Positions 36,669 to 45,600 of a DNA stretch of 64,000 nucleotides are shown piece after piece. Position 1 is the first letter of the stretch. Each line of letters begins with the position of its first letter. The stretch spans positions 1 through 64,000 of the forward strand of contig JAQUYA010000001.1 in the NCBI GenBank assembly GCA_028692055.1, read 5' to 3'. The position numbers and the translations under genes were made by a program. Below the pieces are notes generated by a model. That model was not told the DNA's origin and searched no databases. It saw only the letters and a list, made by a program, of their open reading frames with translations. This stretch comes from Lachnospiraceae bacterium (GTDB taxonomy: Bacteria > Bacillota > Clostridia > Lachnospirales > Lachnospiraceae).

Positions 36669-37770
36669 ATAATCCTCCTTTCGTCATATAAAGGCGTGTT
36701 AATTTTTTGTAAATACTAATATCATCTAGCTGACTACACTTAGAGATGTAACGCTTTAACTTTTGAAAATTAATGTATGGTTTAATCCATTTCTCGTACA
36801 TTTGATACGTATTGGTGCTTTTAATCCAGCCTAAATACGATAGCATTTGCCTCGCATCATAAAGCGTTGGTCTAAGTTTGCTAAATATTTTCTTTGCTTT
36901 TCTGGACGCCTTATACATAATGGTTCTTCTAAGATTTGTTTTCTTACGGTAAAACCGGAATCCCATGAAATCTAAATCACGTCCCTTACCGTTCCAATCA
37001 AATAAAAATACCTGCCAATTATCTTTCAATTCCAATCCCATATGTTCTTTCAAATATTGGGTAATTAGCATTCTCATACGATGTAATTCTCTCTTATTTC
37101 GACCAAATATAGCAATGTCGTCCATGTATCTTGCGTCATAATTAGCATGAAGTTCTTCCTTAATATAATGGTCTAAATCTTGAAGAAACCAATTTGAAAA
37201 CCATTGCGAAGTATAAAATCCAAGCGGTATACCTTCATCTGTTACATCAATAATCTCATATAATAAATGAAGCATATTTTCGTCGTGGATATACTTCGCC
37301 AACTTCTCTTTTAATATGGAATGAGGCACGCTATCAAAGAAATGTCTTATGTCCATTTTCAGAACATATTTGGTTCCTCTGGTATCATGCCTTATCCATT
37401 TTTCTATTACCTTCTTACCTTTATGAGCTCCTCTTTTAGGTAAACTTGCGTAACTATGTTCATACATTCCTTTGTAAAACATTGGTTTTAATGCATTTAC
37501 GACACAATGCTGAACAATTAACTCCTCTAAAGTTGGAACTATGATGGTTCTGATTTTATGAGTGATACCGTCTTGTATTGTGATTGGTGTATGTTCTGCA
37601 TTATGAAAATTTACAATCCAATCATATGATAATGCCAAAAGCACATCATCAGACAGATGTCTCTCTATTATTATTTGTCGGATTCGCTTACTATGCTTAG
37701 CAGCTTTAATACCTTCCCGACGATTTGATTCTGAAATACAAATAGCGTACAAGTTTTTATAGGATTTCAT
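36544..37770 (-). CDS. diversity-generating retroelement reverse transcriptase
   Basis: 408 residues from the ATG at 37770 (MKSYKNLY, a typical DGR RT start; the frame also extends eight codons upstream to 37794). RT motif A is KMDIRHFFDS with catalytic Asp140; LGFYTSQ at residues 183-189 matches the DGR form of motif 4 (G...SQ rather than QG...SP); YMDD is at 215-218. It copies the template repeat RNA with errors at adenines and the cDNA replaces the variable repeat in the tail gene. TR and VR lie immediately upstream. The last 40 or so codons overlap the next gene and may not be native; no avd accessory gene is present. Confidence 0.93.
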   Translation of the reverse strand: MKSYKNLYAICISESNRREGIKAAKHSKRIRQIIIERHLSDDVLLALSYDWIVNFHNAEHTPITIQDGITHKIRTIIVPTLEELIVQHCVVNALKPMFYKGMYEHSYASLPKRGAHKGKKVIEKWIRHDTRGTKYVLKMDIRHFFDSVPHSILKEKLAKYIHDENMLHLLYEIIDVTDEGIPLGFYTSQWFSNWFLQDLDHYIKEELHANYDARYMDDIAIFGRNKRELHRMRMLITQYLKEHMGLELKDNWQVFLFDWNGKGRDLDFMGFRFYRKKTNLRRTIMYKASRKAKKIFSKLRPTLYDARQMLSYLGWIKSTNTYQMYEKWIKPYINFQKLKRYISKCSQLDDISIYKKLTRLYMTKGGLYGTNLCFGRKYCMSNSYGSNVNNSIFEKRHYIGRKNRYERN

Positions 37771-37851
37771 TTTCTTTCTTATCCTCTCATCCACGTTCGT
37801 TTTATCAGCTACTAGCAGATGCTTGCACTGAGTTAATTTTCACCAAGCGGT

Positions 37852-37877
37852 GAGGTGGGATTTTTCCCAGTTGCCTC
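37852..37877 (-). other. stem-loop in the TR-RT spacer
   Basis: TGGGA and TCCCA form a 5-bp stem with a TTTT/AAAA loop, enclosed by a second GAGG/CCTC stem, 49 bases downstream of the template repeat. In the best-studied DGR the RNA between TR and RT is structured and needed for cDNA priming; this could be the equivalent. Confidence 0.45.
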
Positions 37878-37925
37878 CTCAGCAACGACATACACTGCAT
37901 TAAATATAAATCCTATGGATAAGGT

Positions 37926-38029
37926 AGAGCCGCCCCATTGTTCGTGTTCGTATTAGACGCCGTGTTGTTCAGATTAGCGTAGAACGCTCCAACGAGCAAC
38001 GTATTGTTCCAGTTACCACCGACAATGGC
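37926..38029 (-). repeat. DGR template repeat (TR)
   Basis: 104 bases aligning without gaps to the variable repeat at an offset of 193. There are 17 mismatches and 15 of them are adenines of the minus (transcribed) strand, out of 27 adenines in the repeat. Ten AAC/AAT codons are arranged in the reading frame of the target, the usual design that gives many residues without stops. The 3' 12 bases (TGGGGCGGCTCT) are identical in both copies and G+C-rich, as expected for the initiation-of-mutagenic-homing element. The open frame across TR is not a gene. Confidence 0.95.
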
Positions 38030-38093
38030 TAAGCGCAGTGTATATCCCCTTTTATCTTTTATACCGGCGAACCTAAGGTTCTCCCGTCCTCTC

Positions 38094-39683
38094 CTACGCC
38101 GCAAGCGGCTTACAAGAAAGAGCCGCCCCAATGCTCGCGCCCGTATTAGACGCCGCGTTGCTCAACGTAGCGTAGAACGCCCCAACGAGCAACGCAACGC
38201 TCCAGTCACCACCGACAAGGGCATAATCCACCTGACCATTATTAAACCATAAACCATCGGCTTCATAGGTCGAAGATGAACCACTTGCAGTAAATGGAAT
38301 ATTTCCGAATGCTTCTGCTTTGTTGGCACTAATGTAACCACCGGAGCTTCCGGTAGGAGTTGCATTTGATAATGATTTATACCCTTCACCAGTAATATTG
38401 TAATCGGTTGCAGTAGAACCATCGTGCGTTCCTTGTGTAATTTTTACTTTTTGAGTTCCATTTGCGTTAATCCAACCAGCAGTTCTTCTCCAAATATTAC
38501 CCCACCAGTTTTCCATTCCAAATACTTTAACGCCAGATGTCTGATTTGTTGAACCCCAGAATAAACCATTCGTATTCATGGTTCCTTGTCCAATTGCAGA
38601 CGTATTACCGGAAGCACATCTGCCAGTACCATACTTAGTCTGCGTATCAGTACTACGAGCCATCATGACCAACAAATCTTGAATTAACAGCCTATCAGCA
38701 AGAACCTCTGTATACCAACCATCTCCATTTTCAATTGCTAAGTTAATTTCGGACTGTGTCGTGTTACTTACATAATTAGACTGTCCTGAAATGGATCTCA
38801 ATCTGCCATTAATATTGGAGCCAAAATAAATTGGCGTGTAGAAATGGTCAATTACGTTGTTGTTTTTATCGTAATTACACCAGCAATCCCAATCATCACC
38901 TAACGGAATATCAGCACATCTAAATTTATAGACACCATTTACGGTTTCCCTATGGGTGTAAATTTTACCCCATTGCATCATCGCGTTTCCTCGGAATGCT
39001 GTATTTGCAACGTTGGATGCTGTTCCATCTGTTTGCTTTGTATAATCGTTTTGGTCCAGATATTCCTTTACTACGCCATCATAACCAAGCATAACTGGTT
39101 TTGGCATGAATTTTTCTCCAGCCGTACTTACCCATGAGCCATAACTAAATGCTCCGGAAACTAATCCAGCAGGTGTGTAAGAAGCGTTGTCAACGTCACT
39201 CGGATATGTAACTCTCATCGCTGGTGCTGCTGTTGCGATAGTTTTGTCATATCCGAAATAATATGTATTTTTCATTGCTTTAGCAAAACCACGATTTTCG
39301 ATGCTTCTGTTATAGACACCCTGTGCTGTATATGGAAATGCTGAATAATAATAGGTAGTTCCTATTGCCACGTTTGTGTCATACGCACAAAATTCGTAGG
39401 GATTAACCAATCCCATAGTTACCTTAATATCTGCGAAAGCATCTCCCGCAAATTCATTTTCCGGATATCCGGTGGTACTCCTACGAATAATTGCTCCAAG
39501 TACCGTACAAAGTCTTTGTCCTTCGATTTCGGTATCAAAAGGTAATAAACCTGCGATTCTAATTCTTGCTTTTGCGTCATCTATTGAATAACTGGAACTA
39601 ACGTCGAAGGCACGCATGTTGGATGGCTCTATCCCGCCAAATAAATGTCGGTTTTTACCAAACAATAAATCCTCTTCTGCCAT
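38094..39683 (-). CDS. DGR variable protein: tail-tip/receptor-binding protein with lectin-fold-like C-terminus
   Basis: 529 residues following a GGGAG site. The N-terminal 200 or so residues are phage-structural; the C-terminal half has FGE-sulfatase/C-type-lectin-like traits (GMENWWGNIWRRTAGW). The variable repeat codes for residues 488-522, VGGDWSVALLVGAFYATLSN and onward, eight residues from the end. TR encodes Asn where the target now has Asp, Ser, Val, Thr, Gly and Ile. Located after the baseplate genes, it most likely binds host receptors and is retargeted by the DGR. Confidence 0.92.
   Translation of the reverse strand: MAEEDLLFGKNRHLFGGIEPSNMRAFDVSSSYSIDDAKARIRIAGLLPFDTEIEGQRLCTVLGAIIRRSTTGYPENEFAGDAFADIKVTMGLVNPYEFCAYDTNVAIGTTYYYSAFPYTAQGVYNRSIENRGFAKAMKNTYYFGYDKTIATAAPAMRVTYPSDVDNASYTPAGLVSGAFSYGSWVSTAGEKFMPKPVMLGYDGVVKEYLDQNDYTKQTDGTASNVANTAFRGNAMMQWGKIYTHRETVNGVYKFRCADIPLGDDWDCWCNYDKNNNVIDHFYTPIYFGSNINGRLRSISGQSNYVSNTTQSEINLAIENGDGWYTEVLADRLLIQDLLVMMARSTDTQTKYGTGRCASGNTSAIGQGTMNTNGLFWGSTNQTSGVKVFGMENWWGNIWRRTAGWINANGTQKVKITQGTHDGSTATDYNITGEGYKSLSNATPTGSSGGYISANKAEAFGNIPFTASGSSSTYEADGLWFNNGQVDYALVGGDWSVALLVGAFYATLSNAASNTGASIGAALSCKPLAA
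38098..38109. other. hairpin just downstream of the variable repeat
   Basis: GCCGCAAGCGGC can form a 4-5 bp G+C stem. It starts 10 bases after the end of the VR core and overlaps the last codons of the target gene. DGRs often have a hairpin or cruciform at this place that aids target recognition. Confidence 0.55.
38119..38222 (-). repeat. DGR variable repeat (VR)
   Basis: The partner of the template repeat at 37926-38029. On the coding strand 15 template adenines are replaced (11 to G, 2 to C, 2 to T), while the other 12 adenines are kept. Two neighbouring non-adenine mismatches (template 37973 T to G, 37972 C to T) are the only exceptions. The repeat ends in the shared 12-base G+C-rich block. 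Confidence 0.95.
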
Positions 39684-39702
39684 TTTGAATTTCTCCCTTC
39701 AA

Positions 39703-40677
39703 TTAAATAATTGTAATAATTGTACTGATTGTGGTTCCGTCCGCAGAAAATGTTTTAACCATACTGCCCATTAAACCGCCTACGGAATCTTTTAAAACTG
39801 ATGTACAAATTAAAAAACCCTCTGTAAATGTCTTTACAAGGGTTCTTCCGGTTGAATCTGTAGTTGAAATGACTGTTCCATCTTCTGATATATTTTTCAC
39901 GCCATCAGTAAGTCCAGTCATAAGAATTCTTTCTACTTCTTCTTTCTCTATTTCATTTTGTAGATGTCCAGCCTGATCAGTACTTAACTGATTCTTGACC
40001 GTTGCAAACCATGCTAAAAATGAAGCTTCTTCATTACTCGTCCATTGACTTAGTTCGTTGGCTGCATCATGTAATGCTTGCTTCATTGCTTGGTAGTCGA
40101 TATCAAAGTCAGACTTTTCATCTGCGACAAATCTATCCAGTTCATCCTGCCATTGTCCCAGCAATTCATCCATGCTAACGGTTTTCAAAATACCTGTTAC
40201 AAAAGGCGTTTCTTCCGTTCCGATTGCATTTTCGATATCAGCCTGTCTTATTTCTGTTACACCAGCTAATACAGTAACGTAAGCAAGTGCATGTTGATAT
40301 ACACCATTAGCATTCGTTAATGTTGGTTTTTGTGCATTGCTGGATGGAGTTCCTTTCACAATTTTAATTGCATTCTCTCTAATTGATTCTAATGTATTGA
40401 CTTCAATTACTATGGCATCAATACGATCGAGAAGAACTTCCGCGTTTTCTATTGTAATAGGTAATATTGCATCATTGTAGGTCCACGTATGATTAAACCA
40501 TGCTCGTCCGATACCGACGTTTAGCATAAAATTTTCATAGGCTTTTACCGTAAAATACGTTCCAACTGTTTCAAAAATTCCGTCGTTTAATATACCATCA
40601 AATAATTGTGACATCTGAACAGCGTCATACAAACGGTCGTCTCCTACAGAGTTATAAAATCCACTGGTAACACTCAT
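39703..40677 (-). CDS. phage baseplate/tail protein
   Basis: 324 residues from the ATG at 40677 (MSVTSGFYNSVGDDRLYDA), which follows AGGAGGTG; the longer frame upstream is not conserved. The N-terminal half is typical of baseplate proteins (FTVKAYENFMLNVGIGRAWF), the middle is helical, and the C-terminal 60 residues carry a TTDSTGRTLVKTFTEGFLIC module shared with the 171-residue protein at 33961-34476. It directly precedes the DGR target gene and may hold it on the tail tip (inference). Confidence 0.75.
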   Translation of the reverse strand: MSVTSGFYNSVGDDRLYDAVQMSQLFDGILNDGIFETVGTYFTVKAYENFMLNVGIGRAWFNHTWTYNDAILPITIENAEVLLDRIDAIVIEVNTLESIRENAIKIVKGTPSSNAQKPTLTNANGVYQHALAYVTVLAGVTEIRQADIENAIGTEETPFVTGILKTVSMDELLGQWQDELDRFVADEKSDFDIDYQAMKQALHDAANELSQWTSNEEASFLAWFATVKNQLSTDQAGHLQNEIEKEEVERILMTGLTDGVKNISEDGTVISTTDSTGRTLVKTFTEGFLICTSVLKDSVGGLMGSMVKTFSADGTTISTIITII

Positions 40678-40684
40678 GCTATTC

Positions 40685-41758
40685 TTACACCTCCTCTTTT
40701 TGAATTGTACTAAACGTAGGATACAAAGATGTTCCGTCTCTATCCTGCGAAATGATGAATTCTGAAATATAAGCACGCCCTTCATGACCATATTCATTTT
40801 CTATTTGAACAATATCGCCTATGAAGAAATCTTCACCATATTTAAACATTCTTGTAGTTTCTGCTTTTCCTTCAAATGCTATTGTGGAAATGTTTTCAGC
40901 AAGTTTTTCTTTACCACGTTGCTGTAACTGAGCATTATAGGTAGCATCGCTAATAGTTCCACCGTCTACCGTAGTAGACAAATCTCTTGCGTCTGTAAAT
41001 AATTCTCGTCGACTTAATCCAGCACCCGAACCGACAGTAACCGTTTTTCTAGCAGAACCTTCTCCCTCACCCGCAACTAAAGTTATGTTTTTAAGGGATT
41101 TGTTCGACTCCAAATAACTACTATTAATAATGTTTTCAAATCCGGGTGAAAAGATAACATAAGGATTAATGTCCTGCTCATACGAACGATCTACTCCTGT
41201 ATAAATACTAAATACAAACTGGTTATCATCATCTAAAACGATTTTAAATCCAATTTTGTTTTGTTCACAAAGGACCTGAATAATATCGTATAAGTTATCT
41301 CCTGTGTATTGCGCTTCTTCTATTGTTAAAGAAGTGATCCCCTCATCGTTTGATTCTTGAAACTTGAAATTATCAATCTTCCTATCAGAAATTGATGGGG
41401 CAATGATGGTTTCGTTAAGCATCGTTTTTATTACATTTTGTAGATTTCCGCTGTATGTTTTTTGACCCCAAATAATCCTTCGGTCAAGAATAGATTCCAA
41501 CGATCGACCCGTCACCGTCAGATGTGCACCATCTTCAGTATCAGTTTCGATAGACAATTGCTCAATAATCATAAGATGCTGTGACTCCGCATTCCATAAA
41601 TAATAGTCTTGAACTATATAATTCAGGAGTTCATCATTCATTGACATATATATTTCGAAATCGCCACATTCATACAGTCTGTCCGTCCAAATGCAAGATT
41701 CAAAAGCATCTATGACAGCTACCGATTCAAAGGCAGTATTTAGTACTAATAATTCCAT
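40685..41758 (-). CDS. siphovirus Gp37-like tail protein
   Basis: 357 residues resembling the ReqiPepy6 Gp37-like family (start LLVLNTAFESVAVIDAFES, central GRSLESILDRRIIWG, end GHEGRAYISEFIISQDRDG). Such proteins sit at the tail hub after Dit and the tape measure, roughly where Tal proteins are found. It follows Dit by 3 bp. Confidence 0.83.
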   Translation of the reverse strand: MELLVLNTAFESVAVIDAFESCIWTDRLYECGDFEIYMSMNDELLNYIVQDYYLWNAESQHLMIIEQLSIETDTEDGAHLTVTGRSLESILDRRIIWGQKTYSGNLQNVIKTMLNETIIAPSISDRKIDNFKFQESNDEGITSLTIEEAQYTGDNLYDIIQVLCEQNKIGFKIVLDDDNQFVFSIYTGVDRSYEQDINPYVIFSPGFENIINSSYLESNKSLKNITLVAGEGEGSARKTVTVGSGAGLSRRELFTDARDLSTTVDGGTISDATYNAQLQQRGKEKLAENISTIAFEGKAETTRMFKYGEDFFIGDIVQIENEYGHEGRAYISEFIISQDRDGTSLYPTFSTIQKEEV

Positions 41759-41761
41759 AGT

Positions 41762-42682
41762 CTATACTCCTTCATATATGATTTTATTAATGATTCTAAA
41801 TTGCAGATTTGCACTGCCGGTTTCAGCTGTATAAGCAAAAATATTATCGCCTTTTGCTAGTGAAAACCAATTATCACCTTTGGTTAGGCAATTTAGTATG
41901 TTTGTTGTTTTTCCCTCCCGTAATAACGTAACGCTTTTTTCGCCACGCACGGTACATATTGTTATTTCATCACTTTCAACAATTCCAGAACCAGTGAGTG
42001 TTTTAAGTTTATCTGTGCTAATATGCATTCTCTCTCTTGTTCCAGTGTTATAAATCGTAATATTGGACGCTTCGCCTATTGCGTGGATAATAATTGTAAT
42101 GCCAATCTCAGAATCGCCATCATAAGTGATTACGTTCTCAGTTTGATTTTCGATCGTTCCTATTTTTATGAGTTTTTCAGTTAACGAACGATTACAAAAG
42201 GGAAATTTAAATGCTGGTGCAACACCATAAAATACAGTTGTATTAAGACCATTTGCACCTGCTGAATAAAGAAATGGATCTGGACAAACGATTGAGATTT
42301 GACATCCTTCATTTTCAGAGAAAATATCTGGTTCATTTGTTTCCACATATCCAACAGTTTCTCCAATTCGATTATCAGTTTCTATTACCAATGTGAGTTT
42401 CTTTTTAATAGGAAAATACTTATACGATTTTTGTCGTATATCTTCAATAGATTCTGTTGTTGTCTGTAAAAATTGTAGTTTTAGAACTGGATTGCGGTTA
42501 TTCAATCGAGATGAATTAAACAACGCTCCATCATTTGTTGATACTTCTGTAGTATTTACATTTGCTTTTGCTGGTCCCAGTCCTGTTATCTCCTTGACGA
42601 TAAAGCCAGATTGCTCTGGCCTCATCAATTCAAGTCTTAAACTCTCGCCTAAAAAGTTAGTCACTGTAATAGCTTTAATCAT
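41762..42682 (-). CDS. distal tail protein (Dit-like, siphovirus tail component)
   Basis: 306 residues with the Sipho_tail layout: N-terminal belt domain (VTNFLGESLRLELMRPEQSG) and a C-terminal galectin-like domain ending in a beta-rich stretch. PDPFLYS in the middle is typical. Dit forms the ring joining tail tube and baseplate. It overlaps the tape measure stop by 4 bases. Confidence 0.85.
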   Translation of the reverse strand: MIKAITVTNFLGESLRLELMRPEQSGFIVKEITGLGPAKANVNTTEVSTNDGALFNSSRLNNRNPVLKLQFLQTTTESIEDIRQKSYKYFPIKKKLTLVIETDNRIGETVGYVETNEPDIFSENEGCQISIVCPDPFLYSAGANGLNTTVFYGVAPAFKFPFCNRSLTEKLIKIGTIENQTENVITYDGDSEIGITIIIHAIGEASNITIYNTGTRERMHISTDKLKTLTGSGIVESDEITICTVRGEKSVTLLREGKTTNILNCLTKGDNWFSLAKGDNIFAYTAETGSANLQFRIINKIIYEGV

Positions 42683-45600
42683 GCTAGCACCTCTTTCATT
42701 GCCGTAAACTGATTCTTTGTCTGTCTATAGATTTCCAGACGAGAAAGAGCTTTAGGCGAATAGTTATTTTGTGTAAATGTTATTGAGTTACTTGAAGGTG
42801 TAGTACCTCCATTTTGACTTTCTGTGTATGCTGAACGATTCATTCCCATGCTGATTGATGCTGCCTGAGTCGTGCTGAAAAGAGCATTCAATTGTCCTGC
42901 ACCTGCTTCTACTGACGATAAATCAAGTACTGGTCTAATCGTCGGTTGTGTATCAATGTTTGAATCAACGACTTTAGAAATCATAGAAATTGCATTACTC
43001 ATTGAAGAAATTGCTGCATCTCCTACCGATGTCGATTCGTTCGTTACTTGTCTTGCATAATTCTTTAATCCTATAGCAAGACCCTCATCCATATATCTAC
43101 CTATTTCCATCATTTTTCTTGATGGAGAATGGATGTCGCCTGCTTTCTTTGCAGCGCTGATTGCATCTCGCACTACTTTAGCCGCCGCCTCTGCAATTTC
43201 ACCTGCTTTGCTTAAGATTCCTTCTTTTAGTCCTTCCGAAAGATTCTGACCTACGGTCACAAAACCGCCTCTCGAATTTCGGAATTTATCAAGAGCTGTG
43301 TTTACGAGCATCGTAACGCCATTAAAAATAGTTAGTCTTGCGTTGTCATCTGAAATACCCTGACCTACGCCTTGTCCGATATAAGTGCCTACTTCGTCTG
43401 CAAATAACTGTGAAGGCGAATGGATGTCTGCCGCCACTTTCGCTGCTTCTTCTACATCCGTAATCATCTGTGCAGCATTTAATTTAGCAGTTTCTGTTCC
43501 CTCTGTAATTCCGACACCAACTCCCGCTGCGATCTGAGTACCTGTTTCGATAGCGGTTCCAATATATTGATTGATGCTCGCAAAGGTTCCGTCAAATGCG
43601 TGAGCAAACTCTCCAAGATTTACTTGAATGCCTCCAAACATTGTAGACAATTTAGATTCTGTTTCTGTTTGCAGTCCAGAGAGCTGTGTCACCGCTGCTT
43701 GCTGGCATAACGCATATTTTGTATCATATAAACCAACGTAATTAGTCAACTGCTCATCTGTCATTCCGTTCAATGCTTTTAATTCTGATAGTGAATCTAC
43801 ACCCATGGTAGCAATAACATCAGCAAGATTTGTCCCTGCCAATTTGGTCTGTAGCGAAGCCATTGTGTCACTATATACTTGCATCTGAGAAATCTGACCT
43901 TGCAAATTTTTAGTTAACGTGTCGGACGAAACAGCATCTTGTTTAGTTACTTCATTAAAAATTCCAGAACTATTCATCAAGGAATCTGTTGTATTTTGTA
44001 ATTCATCTGTATAAGTCTGCAACAGTTCGACCGTTTCATCTATTACAGTCTTTTGATAATCCTGCATAGCGGTCGTTTTTTTCTTTTCTTCCTTAGCTCC
44101 TTCTTCTTGTAGTGCTAAACGCTGTTCCCAAAAACTATCTAGTTCGGCTAAGGTTTCTTCATTTAATTCTTTTTGCTGTGTTAATACAGCCACTCCATTT
44201 TCATCCATGGTGTCTAAAATAGCATCACCCAATTCACCGGCTGCTTCTTCTACTCGTTCTACTTTTGATTCTTCGCCTAATGCAAGGCCCTCTCCATAGA
44301 ACGCACCTTGTTTTTCACCCTCTTTTGATGGGGAATGCTCATCCAGTGTTTTATTTACGGAATCTAATGTTGTTTGTGCCAGGGCATCAGCCGCAGCTTT
44401 TACTTCTGCTTTTTTACTGTTCATACCATTTATAAATCCCTGAATCAGATATGAACCTGCTTGATAAAAACCGTTATACTTTTTCCGACTTGTATCAATG
44501 GCATTGTTTACGAAGGTCGTAATAGCATTGGTTACTGTTATCTTTGCATTGCTAAATGCATCCGTAAAATCTTTGATTCCCATATCAGCAACACTTGTAA
44601 GAGCTGCACTAAAGTTAACCATTGATTCCGTATCTACAGCACCCAAACCATTTGCCATTTTGACGACTTCGTTTGTTTCTTCTATAACACCTGATAATTT
44701 TTCTACGTCGATATCACTTATATAGCTATAATACGCAGCAAAGTATGCACCGAAGCTACACATATCGCTACCGAAGCTTGCTAACGTAGCATCATCAGAA
44801 AACCATCCACCTTCTTTTGGAAGACTCTTTTGCAATTCTACAATTGAGTTTGCCGCATTGGTAGTGGTCGTTAATACTCCGGAGTCCACATTCTTCATAT
44901 AATCCGAATAAGTAGAGAAGCTATTTCCGAAAGATACTAAGCTTTCTCCGAACGAACCAATATCGTTATCTCCTGCGAACCAGCTAGCCATACCTCCTTG
45001 ATTCGGAAGATTATTGGCTAATCCCGCTAATGCAAGAGCTGCATTGGTCGAGTTTGTTACGACTTCTCCATCCAGTCCAGCAACACTTTGTGCATATGAC
45101 ATTAAATTAGGTCCGAATTTTGCCAATTCTTCCCCAAACACAGATAGTGTATTTTCACCAGCAAACCATGCAGCGACGCCACCACTATTAGGAAGTTTAT
45201 CAGCCATCTCCGCTAGAGCTAATGCTGCATTTGAAGAATTTGTAACTACGTTGCTATCTAATCCAGTAACACTTTCGGCATATTCCATTAATTTTGGACC
45301 GAACACAGCAAGTTCCTCGGCAAACGCCGACATACTATTTTCGCCTGCTAAATCTGCTAGCACTCCTCCTTGATTTGGGATATTGCTTGCAAATTCTGCA
45401 AGTGATTGTGCTGCATTGGCAGACGCTGTTACTGTATCTGCGTCGATTCCTGATACTGCCTGTGCATATTGCGCAAAGCTTTCCCCAAACGGTACTAACT
45501 CTGCTGCAAACGCACTTAAACTATTTTCACCTACTAAATCCGCAAGCACGCCTCCTGCATTTGGAATTGCACTTGCAAACTTCGCTAATGATAATGCGGC

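Noticed and set aside
37913..38131. A 72-residue open frame across the template repeat
   Set aside because: It is the non-coding DGR template read in the frame of the target; it has no ribosome binding site and its sequence is explained by TR-VR homology.
32430..40677. A second DGR target (another variable repeat)
   Set aside because: Reading the tail genes I found no other stretch matching the TR core GGGGCGGCTCT with the adenine pattern in this window.
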